Shown here: piece by piece, positions 52,106 through 61,580 of the stretch
How positions within the stretch are numbered: position 1 is the first letter of the stretch
Layout of the letters: each line of letters begins with the position of its first letter
DNA from: an uncultured Lachnospiraceae bacterium
GTDB taxonomy: Bacteria > Bacillota > Clostridia > Lachnospirales > Lachnospiraceae
DNA length: 64,000 nucleotides
Direction: 5' to 3'
Assembly (NCBI GenBank): GCA_947176505.1
Contig: CAMWQW010000010.1
Coordinates: 62,001 to 126,000, forward strand
Made by a program: the position numbers and the translations under genes
The notes under the pieces: model-generated
What the model saw: only the letters and a program-made list of their open reading frames with translations
Database searches by the model: none
Told to the model about the DNA's origin: nothing

Positions 52106-53596
52106 GTGAAGGTAAAAACGTTGACAAGGGGAGCGGGAATATTATTGCCGATATCCAGTCTGCCATCTGCATACGGGATAGGAACCTTGGGACATGCAGC
52201 TTTCAAATTTGTAGACCTGCTGGCGGATTTGAAACAGAAATATTGGCAGATACTGCCGATGGGACCGCTCACGGTAGGAGACAGTCCGTTTCAGTCGATT
52301 TCACTTTTTGCCGGGAATCCGTATTATATCGATCTGGAGGATTTGATGGAAGACGGATTATTGCTAAGAGAAGAAGTCGATGCATACCGCTGGGGTGCAA
52401 GCGGTGAATGTATAGATTACGCAGTACTATATCAGAATAGATATTCCGTTTTGCAGTCAGCTTTTGAGCGGTTTGACTGCCGGGATGAACGATACATAGC
52501 ATTTTGTGAGAAAAGTAAATCATGGCTTGAAGATTACAGCCTTTATATGGCGCTTAAATATCATTTTGAAGGTAAGGCATGGTATGAGTGGGAAGAGGCG
52601 GCTCGAAACAGAAGGCAGGAGACCCTGATGCAGTACCGGAATAAGCTGTCGCATCAGATTGCTTTCTGGAAATTCTGTCAGTATGAGTTCTACAGACAGT
52701 GGATAATTCTGAAGGAATATGCAAAGAAAAAGGGAGTTCAGATTATCGGGGATATACCGTTTTATGTTGCTTATGACAGTGTGGATGTATGGACGCATAG
52801 AGAATTGTTTCTTCTGGATGCGCAAGGAAACATGCTTCGCGTAGCAGCGTGTCCCCCGGATGCCTTTTCGGAAGCAGGTCAGATTTGGGGGAATCCGGTG
52901 TATGACTGGAACGCCATGGAAGCGGATGGGTTCCATTGGTGGAAAACGAGGATAAAGCAGCAGGCAGCCATGTTTGACATCATTAAGATAGATCACTTCT
53001 TGGGTGCAGTGAAATATTTCAGTATTGAGGCTGGAAAGACGGATATCCGTGAAGGAAAATGGACTAAGGGACCGGGCAGGAAGTTTGCTGAGGCAATTGA
53101 GAAAGCTGCCGGTGATAAGAAGATTATCGCAGAGAATATGGGAACGGTACTTCCGGGAGTGAACAAGCTGATTCAAAAGATGGGGTGGCCGGACATAAAA
53201 GTACTGCTTTTTGCCTTCGATGGTAAGGCGGATAATGAATATCTTCCGCATAATTATACTGACAGTAATACGGTACTCTATGCGGGGACACATGATAATG
53301 ATACGATTGTCGGTTACTACCGGAATCATACAGACTATGAACTGGCATATATGTATTCTTATTTAAATATAGACAGTAAGGAACAGATATCCGATGCCAT
53401 GATCCGGGCGGCATATTCAAGCACAGCGGATGTGGTGATATTGCAGATGCAGGATATTCTCCAGCTCGGAAGCGAAGCAAGAATGAATCGTCCGTCTACG
53501 ATAGGAGTAAACTGGAAATGGCGGTTTTCAGACGAACTGCTTCCGGAGGAGCGTAGAAGTTGGATCCGCACGCAGATGGCGCTTTACCGCCGTTAA
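52106..53596 (+). CDS. malQ: 4-alpha-glucanotransferase (GH77)
   Basis: About 496 aa from GTG 52106 (GGGGG site 8 nt upstream). A GTG at 52034 lies before the predicted transcription start and cannot be used. RGAGILLPISSLPSAYGIG is the standard N-terminus. The GH77 motifs are DAFSEAGQIWGNPVYDW, IKIDHFLGAVKYF with the Asp nucleophile region, KIIAENMG with the catalytic Glu, and LYAGTHDNDT. It transfers maltodextrin segments in the cytoplasm. It is followed by an importer and a secreted amylase, which together form a starch/maltodextrin module. Confidence 0.94.
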   Translation: MKVKTLTRGAGILLPISSLPSAYGIGTLGHAAFKFVDLLADLKQKYWQILPMGPLTVGDSPFQSISLFAGNPYYIDLEDLMEDGLLLREEVDAYRWGASGECIDYAVLYQNRYSVLQSAFERFDCRDERYIAFCEKSKSWLEDYSLYMALKYHFEGKAWYEWEEAARNRRQETLMQYRNKLSHQIAFWKFCQYEFYRQWIILKEYAKKKGVQIIGDIPFYVAYDSVDVWTHRELFLLDAQGNMLRVAACPPDAFSEAGQIWGNPVYDWNAMEADGFHWWKTRIKQQAAMFDIIKIDHFLGAVKYFSIEAGKTDIREGKWTKGPGRKFAEAIEKAAGDKKIIAENMGTVLPGVNKLIQKMGWPDIKVLLFAFDGKADNEYLPHNYTDSNTVLYAGTHDNDTIVGYYRNHTDYELAYMYSYLNIDSKEQISDAMIRAAYSSTADVVILQMQDILQLGSEARMNRPSTIGVNWKWRFSDELLPEERRSWIRTQMALYRR

Positions 53597-53598
53597 CA

Positions 53599-53714
53599 AA
53601 TCATCGCTTTATAGCGATGATTGAGAGAATGCAAAGCATTCTCCCGAGGCACGCACTGTGGCGCGCAAGAAAGGACTAGTCCTTTCTTTATATTCTATAG
53701 ATATAGAATATAAA
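53599..53714. repeat. Cluster of four consecutive palindromic hairpins
   Basis: 53599-53622 (AATCATCGCT/AGCGATGATT), 53625-53643 (GAGAATGC/GCATTCTC), 53667-53688 (perfect 22-bp palindrome AAGAAAGGACT/AGTCCTTTCTT) and 53687-53714 (12-bp arms around AGAT). They lie between malQ and the binding-protein gene. Some may act as terminators. Confidence 0.75.
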
Positions 53715-53763
53715 ACCCTTAATCAATCATATTTCCGCGGACAGCGGGAAAGTTGACTTTGAT

Positions 53764-53787
53764 ATAAGACGTGGAAGCACGTTTTAT
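53764..53787. promoter_or_regulatory. Inverted repeat upstream of the binding-protein gene
   Basis: ATAAGACGTG and CACGTTTTAT around GAAG, one mismatch. It lies within a weak TTGATA-17-TTTTAT promoter, so it may be an operator. Confidence 0.45.
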
Positions 53788-53868
53788 ATAGAAACCAAAA
53801 AAATGGTAACACTAAGATTTGGCAGGACTAATACACTTGCTAAATCGGAAAGAGAGAGGAAAAACATT

Positions 53869-55239
53869 ATGAAGAAGAAAGTATTGGCAACATTACTGGC
53901 AACAGCAATGGTAGCCGGCTGTCTTGCAGGATGCGGTAATTCTAATGATGGCGCAGCAAGCACTCCGGCAACAGAAGATGCAGCACCGGCAGAGGACGCA
54001 GCGCCTGCAGAAGATGCAGCGCCGGCAGAGGATGCGGCACCCGCAGAGGATACGTCATCCGCAGCAGATGCATCCGGCAGTCCGATCGATACCTTGATTG
54101 CAAATACGACAGGTACGGTTACAATGACTGTATGGGCATCTGAGGAAGATCAGGATCTTACAAGCAAAATGCTTGACGACTTCAAAGCAGCATATCCTGA
54201 TATAACATTTGATATTACACTTGGTGCAGAGTCCGAGTCAACAGCGAAGGACACAATCTTGACAGACGTTGAGGCAGCGGCAGATGTTTTCGCTTTTGCT
54301 GATGACCAGATTAACGAACTTGTACAAGCTGGCGCATTACAGGAAGTAGCGGCTCATTACACATATGATGTGGCAGCAGAGAACGCTTCCGGCGCTGTTG
54401 AGGCAGCTACTGTAGACGGTAAGTTATATGCATATCCGATGACTGCTGATAACGGTTACTTCATGTTCTATGATTCTTCCGTATTCACAGAGGACGATGT
54501 AAAATCTTTAGAGAAAATGGTTGAGGTTGCAGACGCAGCAGGTAAGAAGATTGCAATGGATATTTCCAATGGTTGGTATATTTACTCCTTCTTCCAAGGT
54601 GCCGGTTTGGAACTGACATTAAATGATGACGGTATGACAAACACATGTGCATGGAATGCAGCAGGCGGTACAGACGTAGCACAGGCAATCATTGATTTGA
54701 CAGCTTCTAACGTACTTGTAGATATGGGTGATGAGGATATGGCTACCCAGATTGCAGAAGGCAATGTAGTTGCTTGTGTAAACGGTACATGGAGAGCAGA
54801 GACAGCTCAGGAAGCATGGGGCGACAACTACGCAGCATGCAAGCTTCCTACATTTAATGCAGGCGGTAAGGACTATCAGATGTCTTCTTACTCAGGATAT
54901 AAATTAGTAGGCGTAAATCCTCACTCCGCTAATCTTGGCTGGGCAATGCTCCTTGCAGAGTTCTTAACGAACGAGGACTCTCAGACAGCAAGATTTGAAG
55001 CAAGAGGTCTTGGTCCTGCAAACAATGCGGCAGCATCCTCTGACGCAGTTCAGTCCAATCCGGCTATCGCAGCACTTGCAGCTCAGGCAGCATACGCAAC
55101 ACCTCAGCGTGTAGGTGGTAACTTCTGGTCACCTGCAGAGACATTAGGACAGATTTTGGCTTCCGGTAATCCGGACGGCACAGATTTACAGACATTGCTT
55201 GATACAACAGTAGAAGGTATCACAGCACCTGTCGAGTAA
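53869..55239 (+). CDS. Maltodextrin/sugar ABC transporter substrate-binding lipoprotein (MalE-like)
   Basis: 456 aa from ATG 53869 (AGAGGA upstream). Signal MKKKVLATLLATAMVAGCLAGC with lipobox Cys22. Then comes an Ala/Pro/Glu/Asp linker made of four imperfect repeats (AAPAED), about residues 35-65. The mature SBP-1 fold includes TVTMTVWASEEDQDL, DVFAFADDQINELVQAGAL and YPMTADNGYFMFYDSS. Codon use is strongly biased, with many preferred codons, fitting high expression. MalF- and MalG-like genes follow. Starch-derived sugars are the likely ligand because malQ and an amylase flank the operon. Confidence 0.93.
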   Translation: MKKKVLATLLATAMVAGCLAGCGNSNDGAASTPATEDAAPAEDAAPAEDAAPAEDAAPAEDTSSAADASGSPIDTLIANTTGTVTMTVWASEEDQDLTSKMLDDFKAAYPDITFDITLGAESESTAKDTILTDVEAAADVFAFADDQINELVQAGALQEVAAHYTYDVAAENASGAVEAATVDGKLYAYPMTADNGYFMFYDSSVFTEDDVKSLEKMVEVADAAGKKIAMDISNGWYIYSFFQGAGLELTLNDDGMTNTCAWNAAGGTDVAQAIIDLTASNVLVDMGDEDMATQIAEGNVVACVNGTWRAETAQEAWGDNYAACKLPTFNAGGKDYQMSSYSGYKLVGVNPHSANLGWAMLLAEFLTNEDSQTARFEARGLGPANNAAASSDAVQSNPAIAALAAQAAYATPQRVGGNFWSPAETLGQILASGNPDGTDLQTLLDTTVEGITAPVE

Positions 55240-55248
55240 AACAGTAAA

Positions 55249-55291
55249 TCCCTTCGGGATTAACTTTACGAGATTTGTTTCGCAAATTATA
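55249..55291. repeat. Two small hairpins after the binding-protein gene
   Basis: AATCCC-TTCG-GGATT, then ATTTG-TTTCG-CAAAT. They may slow decay of the abundant upstream mRNA or reduce read-through into the permease genes. Confidence 0.5.
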
Positions 55292-55378
55292 GGAACAGTT
55301 ATAAAAGGGGTGGGTGCATATTCGCCCATCCCTTTCTTGAGAAGGATATAAAATAGTTGCTTCTGAGAGGAGTTTCGT

Positions 55379-56806
55379 ATGAAGAAGGCATTAAACGCAA
55401 TAGGAAATTATTTTAAGAATTTTGGAATTGCCTTTGTCAAGGGAGATATTTGGGTAAAGCTATCGGCAGTATTGATGGGTGCAGGTTATTTTGCCAGAAA
55501 ACAGGTGATCAATGGTATCATTATGTGTCTGGTGGAGGTATTGTTTGCAGTACTGTGTGTCGGATATGCGGCTCCAAACCTCGCTAAGTTCGGGACGCTC
55601 GGTACAGTACAGTTCGAGCAGGTTTTTGATCCACTGACAATGACCAGTACAGTGAATGATTATGATAACTCTTTCCTAATCCTATTAAATTCCATTATTT
55701 CGTTATTTATTATCTTTGTATTTATTGTTTTTTATATTTCAAACATGAAAGCAGTATATCGTCTGCAGCAGCAGAAAGAAAACGGAGAGCATATCAATAA
55801 CTTCCGTGAAGATATGCGGACGATGTTTAACGAAAAATTTCATATTACTTTGCTGACATTACCGGCAATCGGTATTATTATCATGAACATACTTCCGATT
55901 CTGGTTCTGATTGCAGTAGCATTTACGAATTATGATCAACAACATATGCCGCCTAACGCATTATTTACATGGGTAGGTTGGTCAAACTTTAAGAGCCTGT
56001 TTACCAGTTCCGTAACAGTTACCTTCGGTTATTCCTTTAGAAAGGTTTTAATCTGGACACTGGAGTGGGCGGTACTCGCTACATTTACCACATACATCGG
56101 TGGTATTTTGATGGCGAAGTTCATCAATGATAAGAAGACAAAGCTTCCGAAATTGTGGAGAACGCTTTTCATCATAGCGATTGCAGTGCCACAGTTCGTA
56201 ACCTTACTTTTGGTTCGTAACTTCTTTGCAGACAGCGGTATCGTTAATACATTCTGTAACAGTATTGGTCTGACGGATTTCCTGAAGAATGTAGGGCTTG
56301 TTCCCTCGAATTTAAGTTATATTCCGTTCCTGACGAATCCGGGCTGGGCGAAGGTGATGATTATTATCATTAATATCTGGATTGGTATCCCTTATCAGAT
56401 GCTTGTAGCGACAGGCGTGTTGATGAATATACCGGAAGATCAGATTGAGAGTGCAAGAATTGATGGTGCAAATCCTTTACAGATATTTGTTAAGATTACG
56501 ATGCCTTATGTGTTGTTTGTAACAGGTCCCAGTTTGATTACGGATTTTGTTAAGAATATCAATAACTTTAATGTTATTTACCTGTTGACGCAGGACGTAT
56601 TCGTTACGAGCGACCAGCTTCTGGCAAACTCTAACGCCAAAGAAGTGGATTTGCTGGTAACATGGCTGTTCCGTTTGACGAATGAATACTATAATTATAA
56701 AATGGCATCTGTTATCGGTATTATCGTATTCATCATCTGCGCGGCGTTTACTCTGGTTACATTTACCAGAACGATTAAAGGAGATAAGGAGGAAGAGTTT
56801 CAATAA
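55379..56806 (+). CDS. Maltodextrin ABC transporter permease (MalF-like)
   Basis: 475 aa, with AGAGGAG before ATG 55379. An N-terminal region with helices near 40-65 and 98-122 precedes a MalF-like core. The binding-protein-dependent transport signature (EAA loop) is DQIESARIDGANPLQIFVKITMPY. Further helices run from about 165 to 465. The N-terminal extension is typical of MalF from Firmicutes. TAATG joins it to the next gene. The ATPase is not encoded here, so a shared MsmK-type ATPase elsewhere is needed (inference). Confidence 0.94.
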   Translation: MKKALNAIGNYFKNFGIAFVKGDIWVKLSAVLMGAGYFARKQVINGIIMCLVEVLFAVLCVGYAAPNLAKFGTLGTVQFEQVFDPLTMTSTVNDYDNSFLILLNSIISLFIIFVFIVFYISNMKAVYRLQQQKENGEHINNFREDMRTMFNEKFHITLLTLPAIGIIIMNILPILVLIAVAFTNYDQQHMPPNALFTWVGWSNFKSLFTSSVTVTFGYSFRKVLIWTLEWAVLATFTTYIGGILMAKFINDKKTKLPKLWRTLFIIAIAVPQFVTLLLVRNFFADSGIVNTFCNSIGLTDFLKNVGLVPSNLSYIPFLTNPGWAKVMIIIINIWIGIPYQMLVATGVLMNIPEDQIESARIDGANPLQIFVKITMPYVLFVTGPSLITDFVKNINNFNVIYLLTQDVFVTSDQLLANSNAKEVDLLVTWLFRLTNEYYNYKMASVIGIIVFIICAAFTLVTFTRTIKGDKEEEFQ

Positions 56807-57648
56807 TGAAAAAGACGATAAAATCTATTATAAGACATCTTGTTTTACTTTTCCTATCAGTGATTTGGCTAATCCCGATCCTTTGGCTGTTTGTCACGTC
56901 GTTTAGCGGATATAAGGGCATCAATACTTCCCATTTCTTTCCGGAGACGTGGACACTGGATAATTACGCACAGTTGTTTTTGCGCTCGGATTCGATTGTG
57001 CAGTACAACAGATGGTTTTTAAATACACTTGTCATTGCAATTTTTTCCTGCCTGATTTCTACTATCTTAGTATTGATGGTGTCTTACACAATGAGTAAGT
57101 TACGTTTTGCAGGCAGAAAGGGATTGATGAGTTTCGGTATTATTTTAAATATGTTTCCGGGTGTGCTTTCCATGATAGCGATTTACTTTATCTTAAAGAC
57201 ACTTGGTTTAACGAACAGCCATGTCGGTATGATTATCGTGTATTCCGCAGGTGCGGGACTTGGTTATCTGATCTGTAAAGGCTTCATGGATACGATTTCG
57301 GTATCTTTGAGCGAGGCTGCAAGGCTGGAAGGCGCTTCTGAGGCGAAAATTTTCTGGTCAGTCATCATTCCGTTGTCGAAGCCGATTATTGTGTACACAG
57401 TTATCAACGCTTTCTTGGCACCTTGGGGAGACTTCGTATTTGCGAAGCTGATGCTCAATTCCGGTGTGGCAACAGACTGGACGGTAGCAATCGGGCTATT
57501 CAACATGTTAGGTAAGTCCATGATTAATAAATACTTCTCAGTATTCTGTGCAGGCGGAGTTATCATAGCAATTCCGATTTCTATCTTGTTCGTAATCATG
57601 CAGAAGTGTTATGTGGAAGGTATTACAGGCGGTTCTGTAAAAGGCTAG
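56806..57648 (+). CDS. Maltodextrin ABC transporter permease (MalG-like)
   Basis: 280 aa, starting at the ATG that overlaps the malF-like stop by one base. Six helices; the EAA motif is VSLSEAARLEGASEAKIFWSVIIPLSKP, the cytoplasmic loop that contacts the ATPase. A C-terminal tail (EGITGGSVKG) like that of MalG reaches into the ATPase dimer. It is the partner of the MalF-like permease and the binding lipoprotein upstream. A hairpin (about 57681-57702) separates it from the amylase gene. Confidence 0.94.
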   Translation: MKKTIKSIIRHLVLLFLSVIWLIPILWLFVTSFSGYKGINTSHFFPETWTLDNYAQLFLRSDSIVQYNRWFLNTLVIAIFSCLISTILVLMVSYTMSKLRFAGRKGLMSFGIILNMFPGVLSMIAIYFILKTLGLTNSHVGMIIVYSAGAGLGYLICKGFMDTISVSLSEAARLEGASEAKIFWSVIIPLSKPIIVYTVINAFLAPWGDFVFAKLMLNSGVATDWTVAIGLFNMLGKSMINKYFSVFCAGGVIIAIPISILFVIMQKCYVEGITGGSVKG

Positions 57649-57680
57649 TAGAATATTATAATATGAGAATAGGAGACGGG

Positions 57681-57702
57681 CTGTGCAGGAATGCGCAGCC
57701 TA
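57681..57702 (+). terminator. Hairpin between malG-like and amylase genes
   Basis: GGCTGTGC-AGGAAT-GCGCAGCC, followed by a weak T-rich stretch. It might be an attenuator that lowers amylase expression relative to the importer. Confidence 0.45.
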
Positions 57703-57749
57703 TCTTATCTTATAACGAAATGCGACAAGGTAAATCATAGGAGGAAAAT

Positions 57750-59504
57750 ATGAGGAAAAGAAATGAAATCGGCATAAAAATAACATCTGTAATTATGAGT
57801 GCGTCGATGATTCTTGGCGGTTGTGGAACGAATGCGACTACAAGCCAGACCGGGGACGAGGCTGTCACGTCAAAAGAGATTGGTGAGGAGGCTGCCACGC
57901 CGGAGGAAGCGGACGAGAACGGTACCTATACGGAGCAAGAGCAGGCGGCACAGGAAGACGTGACGGATGGTATTGCGCTGAATATGATCGACGACAACTA
58001 CCGTACTTATTATGAGGTATTTGTCTATTCTTTCTGTGACAGTGACGGGGACGGAATCGGGGATTTACAAGGGTTAATCTCGAAATTGGACTACATTAAT
58101 GACGGAGATGATAATACGGATACGGACTTAGGGTGCAACGGTCTTTGGCTGATGCCGGTGAATCCGTCCCCCACCTATCATAAATATGACGTAGCGGACT
58201 ATTATGAGATTGATGAGGAATATGGCACGCTGGAGGATTTTAAGGAGCTGCTTGCCGAGTGTGATAAGCGCGGAATCAAAGTTATCATGGATTTGGTATT
58301 GAATCACAGCTCTTCGCAGAATGAATGGTTTCAGGAGGCATATTCTTATCTTCAGGAATTAGACGGCGCGGAACCGAATGCAGCGGACTGTCCTTATTTT
58401 GATTACTACCATTTTTCCAAAGAGCAGGGAGGCGGTTACTATGCGGTGGAAGGAACCGAATGGTATTACGAGGCACAGTTTTGGTCCGAGATGCCGGATT
58501 TGAATCTGGATTGTGAGGCGCTTCGTGAGGAGATTTCGGAGATTACGAAATATTGGCTGGATATGGGTGTGGGCGGTTTTCGACTGGATGCGGTAAAAGA
58601 GTATTACAGCGGCGCGCCACAGGCAAATATAGATTTCTTGTCGTGGCTGAATGATACGGTGAAGACACAGAAGGAAGACGCCTATCTGGTAGGAGAAGCA
58701 TGGCTTCCGATGACAGAATATGCCCCTTACTATGAAAGCGGCATTGACAGTGTTTTTAATTTTGCCTTTGCAGACAAAGACGGTATTATCTCCAAAGTGT
58801 TGAATGGCTCTCCGGCGTCTAGGTACGGTGAGACGGTAGCTTCCCTGTCGGAAGTTTTTGGCTCCTATAATGAGCGTTATATTGACGCGCCGTTCTATAC
58901 GAATCATGACTTAGGAAGGAGCGCCGGTTATTATGCCGGAGATTATTCTGCTAATCAGACAAAGTTAGCGGCAGCAATGAATTTATTCATGAGCGGTTCG
59001 GCTTTTGTGTACTATGGGGAAGAACTGGGAATGAAGGGAGCCGGCAAAGATGAGAACAAGCGTGCACCTATGTATTGGAGTATGAACGCCGATGCGGACG
59101 GCATGTGCGATGGACCGGCGGATATGGACACTGTGAAGATGAAGTTTGAGAGTCTTGAGGAACAGCAGGAGGACGCCGACTCTGTATACAGTTTCTACAA
59201 GAAGGTGATTAAAGTGAGAAACCAGAATCCGGAGATTGGAAGAGGAGAGGCGGAATATCTGAATGAAGTATCGACAGACACAGTGTGTGTGCTGCGAAAG
59301 AGTTATGAAGGGGCGGAGATACTTCTCGTGTTTGTAACAGGTGCGGAGACGGAAAACGTGGATCTTAGCGGCATCACGGTCAACGGGAATCCTGTAGGTG
59401 CCAGTTCAGAGGTCAGAGCAATGCTTGTGACGGGAGAAGAGCCAATTGAGCTAAAAGATGGGGTGGCATCTATGCCGGGATATTCGGTGATGGTATTGAA
59501 ATAA
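57750..59504 (+). CDS. Alpha-amylase family (GH13) lipoprotein
   Basis: 584 aa, with AGGAGG 7 nt before ATG 57750. A signal peptide with lipobox LGGC (Cys about 25) and an acidic linker are followed by the GH13 barrel. Region I is VIMDLVLNHSS. Region II is GGFRLDAVKEY with the Asp nucleophile, region III VGEAW with the Glu acid/base, and region IV FYTNHDLGR. The DGDGIGDLQGLISKLDYI segment at the start is typical of oligo-1,6-glucosidase and neopullulanase-like subfamilies. It would act at the cell surface on starch fragments that the adjacent importer takes up. Its exact specificity is not readable. Confidence 0.93.
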   Translation: MRKRNEIGIKITSVIMSASMILGGCGTNATTSQTGDEAVTSKEIGEEAATPEEADENGTYTEQEQAAQEDVTDGIALNMIDDNYRTYYEVFVYSFCDSDGDGIGDLQGLISKLDYINDGDDNTDTDLGCNGLWLMPVNPSPTYHKYDVADYYEIDEEYGTLEDFKELLAECDKRGIKVIMDLVLNHSSSQNEWFQEAYSYLQELDGAEPNAADCPYFDYYHFSKEQGGGYYAVEGTEWYYEAQFWSEMPDLNLDCEALREEISEITKYWLDMGVGGFRLDAVKEYYSGAPQANIDFLSWLNDTVKTQKEDAYLVGEAWLPMTEYAPYYESGIDSVFNFAFADKDGIISKVLNGSPASRYGETVASLSEVFGSYNERYIDAPFYTNHDLGRSAGYYAGDYSANQTKLAAAMNLFMSGSAFVYYGEELGMKGAGKDENKRAPMYWSMNADADGMCDGPADMDTVKMKFESLEEQQEDADSVYSFYKKVIKVRNQNPEIGRGEAEYLNEVSTDTVCVLRKSYEGAEILLVFVTGAETENVDLSGITVNGNPVGASSEVRAMLVTGEEPIELKDGVASMPGYSVMVLK

Positions 59505-59517
59505 ATGTGTACAAACA

Positions 59518-59550
59518 AAAACCTCGAAGGTTTCGTGCCTTCGAGGTTTT
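59518..59550 (+). terminator. Rho-independent terminator after the amylase gene
   Basis: Perfect 13-bp stem (59518-59530 with 59538-59550), 7-nt loop, ending in TTTT. Confidence 0.93.
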
Positions 59551-59765
59551 CGCTTGTGTAAAAGGGGAATTCTTCCGGAATTGCTATAACCGACTTGACT
59601 TCCGTAATCAAGTCTATAAATAATATAATACCTTTTTCCGATAGAGTCTATAATTATATTACAAAAGAATAACAATATATTAGCGAAAGGAATCGAAAAA
59701 TATCAAATACGCTTTAAATATTAAGAAAAAATAAAATTATTTTGATGTTAAAAAGTTGTATAGAC

Positions 59766-61580
59766 TCAGTTGTAGTAATGAGCCTGTGCCGCAAACATCG
59801 CAGAGTAGATGCCGTTTTTAGCAGCAAGCAGTTCGTCGTGTGTACCATATTCTTTGATGCAGCCATCCGAAAACACGGCGATGCGGTCACAGAATTTACA
59901 GCTTGAGAGACGGTGCGAAATGTAAATTGCCGTCTTTTTTCCTACAAGAGTATTAAATTGTCTATAAATATCGTACTCTGCTACCGGATCAAGAGCTGCC
60001 GTGGGTTCGTCTAAGATGACTACAGGAGCTTTTTTGTGTAAGGCGCGGGCAATCGCGATTTTTTGTTGTTCTCCGCCGGAAGGTTCGATGCCGTTTTCGT
60101 CAAAGGATTTGAAGAGCATAGTATCGATACCTTTTTCGAGGGAACTGATCCGCGATTGTAAACCGACTTGTCTGATTAAGTCATGCAGGGCAGTTTGTGC
60201 CGTCGAATCGAAGTCGGGACTGTCTAGCAGGATATTATCTTTTATGGAGAAACTAAATAGGTTAAAGTCCTGAAAGATGGGAGAAAACAACGCCATATAC
60301 TCCTGATAGTCGTATTCTTTGATATTGACACCATCTAAGAGAATTTCACCCTCTGTCGCATCGTATAGCCTGCAAAGAAGCTTGATAAAAGTCGTTTTGC
60401 CTGCGCCGTTTAGTCCGACTACAGACAAGTGTTCGCCGGGGTGAAGAATGATATTAACGCCGTTAAGCACCTGTACGTCGGTATTCGGATAGGAGAAAGA
60501 GACATTCCGAAACTCAATGGTGTGCGGTTTATCCGGAATGTGCAGGGTTCCTTTCTCTATAGCAGCAGGATAGTCCATGAACTTCACATATTCGTAAGCG
60601 TAGTTTGTACGCTTTACAAGGTCTTTGACATTCCTGATAAGCCCCTGAGTGGAAGTCTGAAGTCTGGAAGAGGCGGCTAACATTTGGGAAAAAATACCAA
60701 TTGTTATGTTACCGGAAATGACTAAGAAGCCAAGGTATAAATAAGTGAAAAAGTCGTTTATTGCGCTGCAGACGGCATTGATATTATTAAGCGGAAGCGA
60801 TTGGTCCGCCTGCCATTTCCAATTATTCAGACTTTCATCGACATAACTGTTCCATTTTCCGACCATCATATCCTGTGCGGCATACAGACGGATGTCTTTA
60901 CCGTAACGAAAATTCATTAGTTCCCATGAGAGATAACCGAAGATACGATTTGATTTGGAGAGTCTTCGGAAGGATTCGATTTCAATAGCGTTTTGGCGCT
61001 TGCTTAAGAATATAACGACCAGAATCAAAATGGCAGTTACAGCAAAAAGCAGCGGGGCATGGAGTAAAATCAGAGCCACGACACCGATGATTTTCAGTGA
61101 GTCGGAAAGTGCGTTAAATAGCTGGGTGCAGATACCGTAGACGCCGTCGGAGTACCAGCTCATTCCGGTGCGTGCTTTTTCAATCTGGTCGAGGGCTTCT
61201 TTATCTTCCGTGAGCTGGAAGTCCAGTTCCATCACGCGAAGACTAATCTGCTCAGTGAAGTAATTATCCATCTTTTCTTTATATTTTTCCATAGTAACGC
61301 TTGCTATAGCTGCAAGAAGGGAGATAATGGAGCCCACGACAACAATCACTGTCACGTAGAGAAGAAGTTTGGTAATGTCCCTGTCTCCTAATAATTCATC
61401 CAAAATGAGCGGTGTCATCATAATTGCCACGAAAGGATAGGCAGCGTCAAGAATAATGTGAATGGCGCTGAATATAAAAAAACCTTTGTAGTTTTTCCAT
61501 GCAATAGGAATAAAATAACGCAGGGTTTTGAATACAACGCTATTCGCAGATTTTTGTTCGTGCTTGGTTTGTTCAGCCAA
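59766..61580 (-). CDS. ABC exporter half-transporter (downstream gene of pair)
   Basis: 604 aa. It starts at TTG 61580, 9 nt after AGGAGG, overlapping the upstream gene by 8 bp. The six-helix membrane domain spans about 30-325. In the ATPase domain, Walker A is GLNGAGKTT, Walker B VVILDEPTAALDP and the H-loop YISHRLS. The signature has a Pro in place of the usual Leu (EPSGGEQQK). It likely pairs with the overlapping upstream gene product. The substrate is unknown; related pairs export peptides or lipids. Confidence 0.9.
   Translation of the reverse strand: MAEQTKHEQKSANSVVFKTLRYFIPIAWKNYKGFFIFSAIHIILDAAYPFVAIMMTPLILDELLGDRDITKLLLYVTVIVVVGSIISLLAAIASVTMEKYKEKMDNYFTEQISLRVMELDFQLTEDKEALDQIEKARTGMSWYSDGVYGICTQLFNALSDSLKIIGVVALILLHAPLLFAVTAILILVVIFLSKRQNAIEIESFRRLSKSNRIFGYLSWELMNFRYGKDIRLYAAQDMMVGKWNSYVDESLNNWKWQADQSLPLNNINAVCSAINDFFTYLYLGFLVISGNITIGIFSQMLAASSRLQTSTQGLIRNVKDLVKRTNYAYEYVKFMDYPAAIEKGTLHIPDKPHTIEFRNVSFSYPNTDVQVLNGVNIILHPGEHLSVVGLNGAGKTTFIKLLCRLYDATEGEILLDGVNIKEYDYQEYMALFSPIFQDFNLFSFSIKDNILLDSPDFDSTAQTALHDLIRQVGLQSRISSLEKGIDTMLFKSFDENGIEPSGGEQQKIAIARALHKKAPVVILDEPTAALDPVAEYDIYRQFNTLVGKKTAIYISHRLSSCKFCDRIAVFSDGCIKEYGTHDELLAAKNGIYSAMFAAQAHYYN

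Noticed and set aside
59590..59640. TTGACT plus AT-rich sequence as a promoter between the amylase and the ABC pair
   Set aside because: It points into convergent genes, has no good -10 at 17 nt, and overlaps a small hairpin. Not supported.
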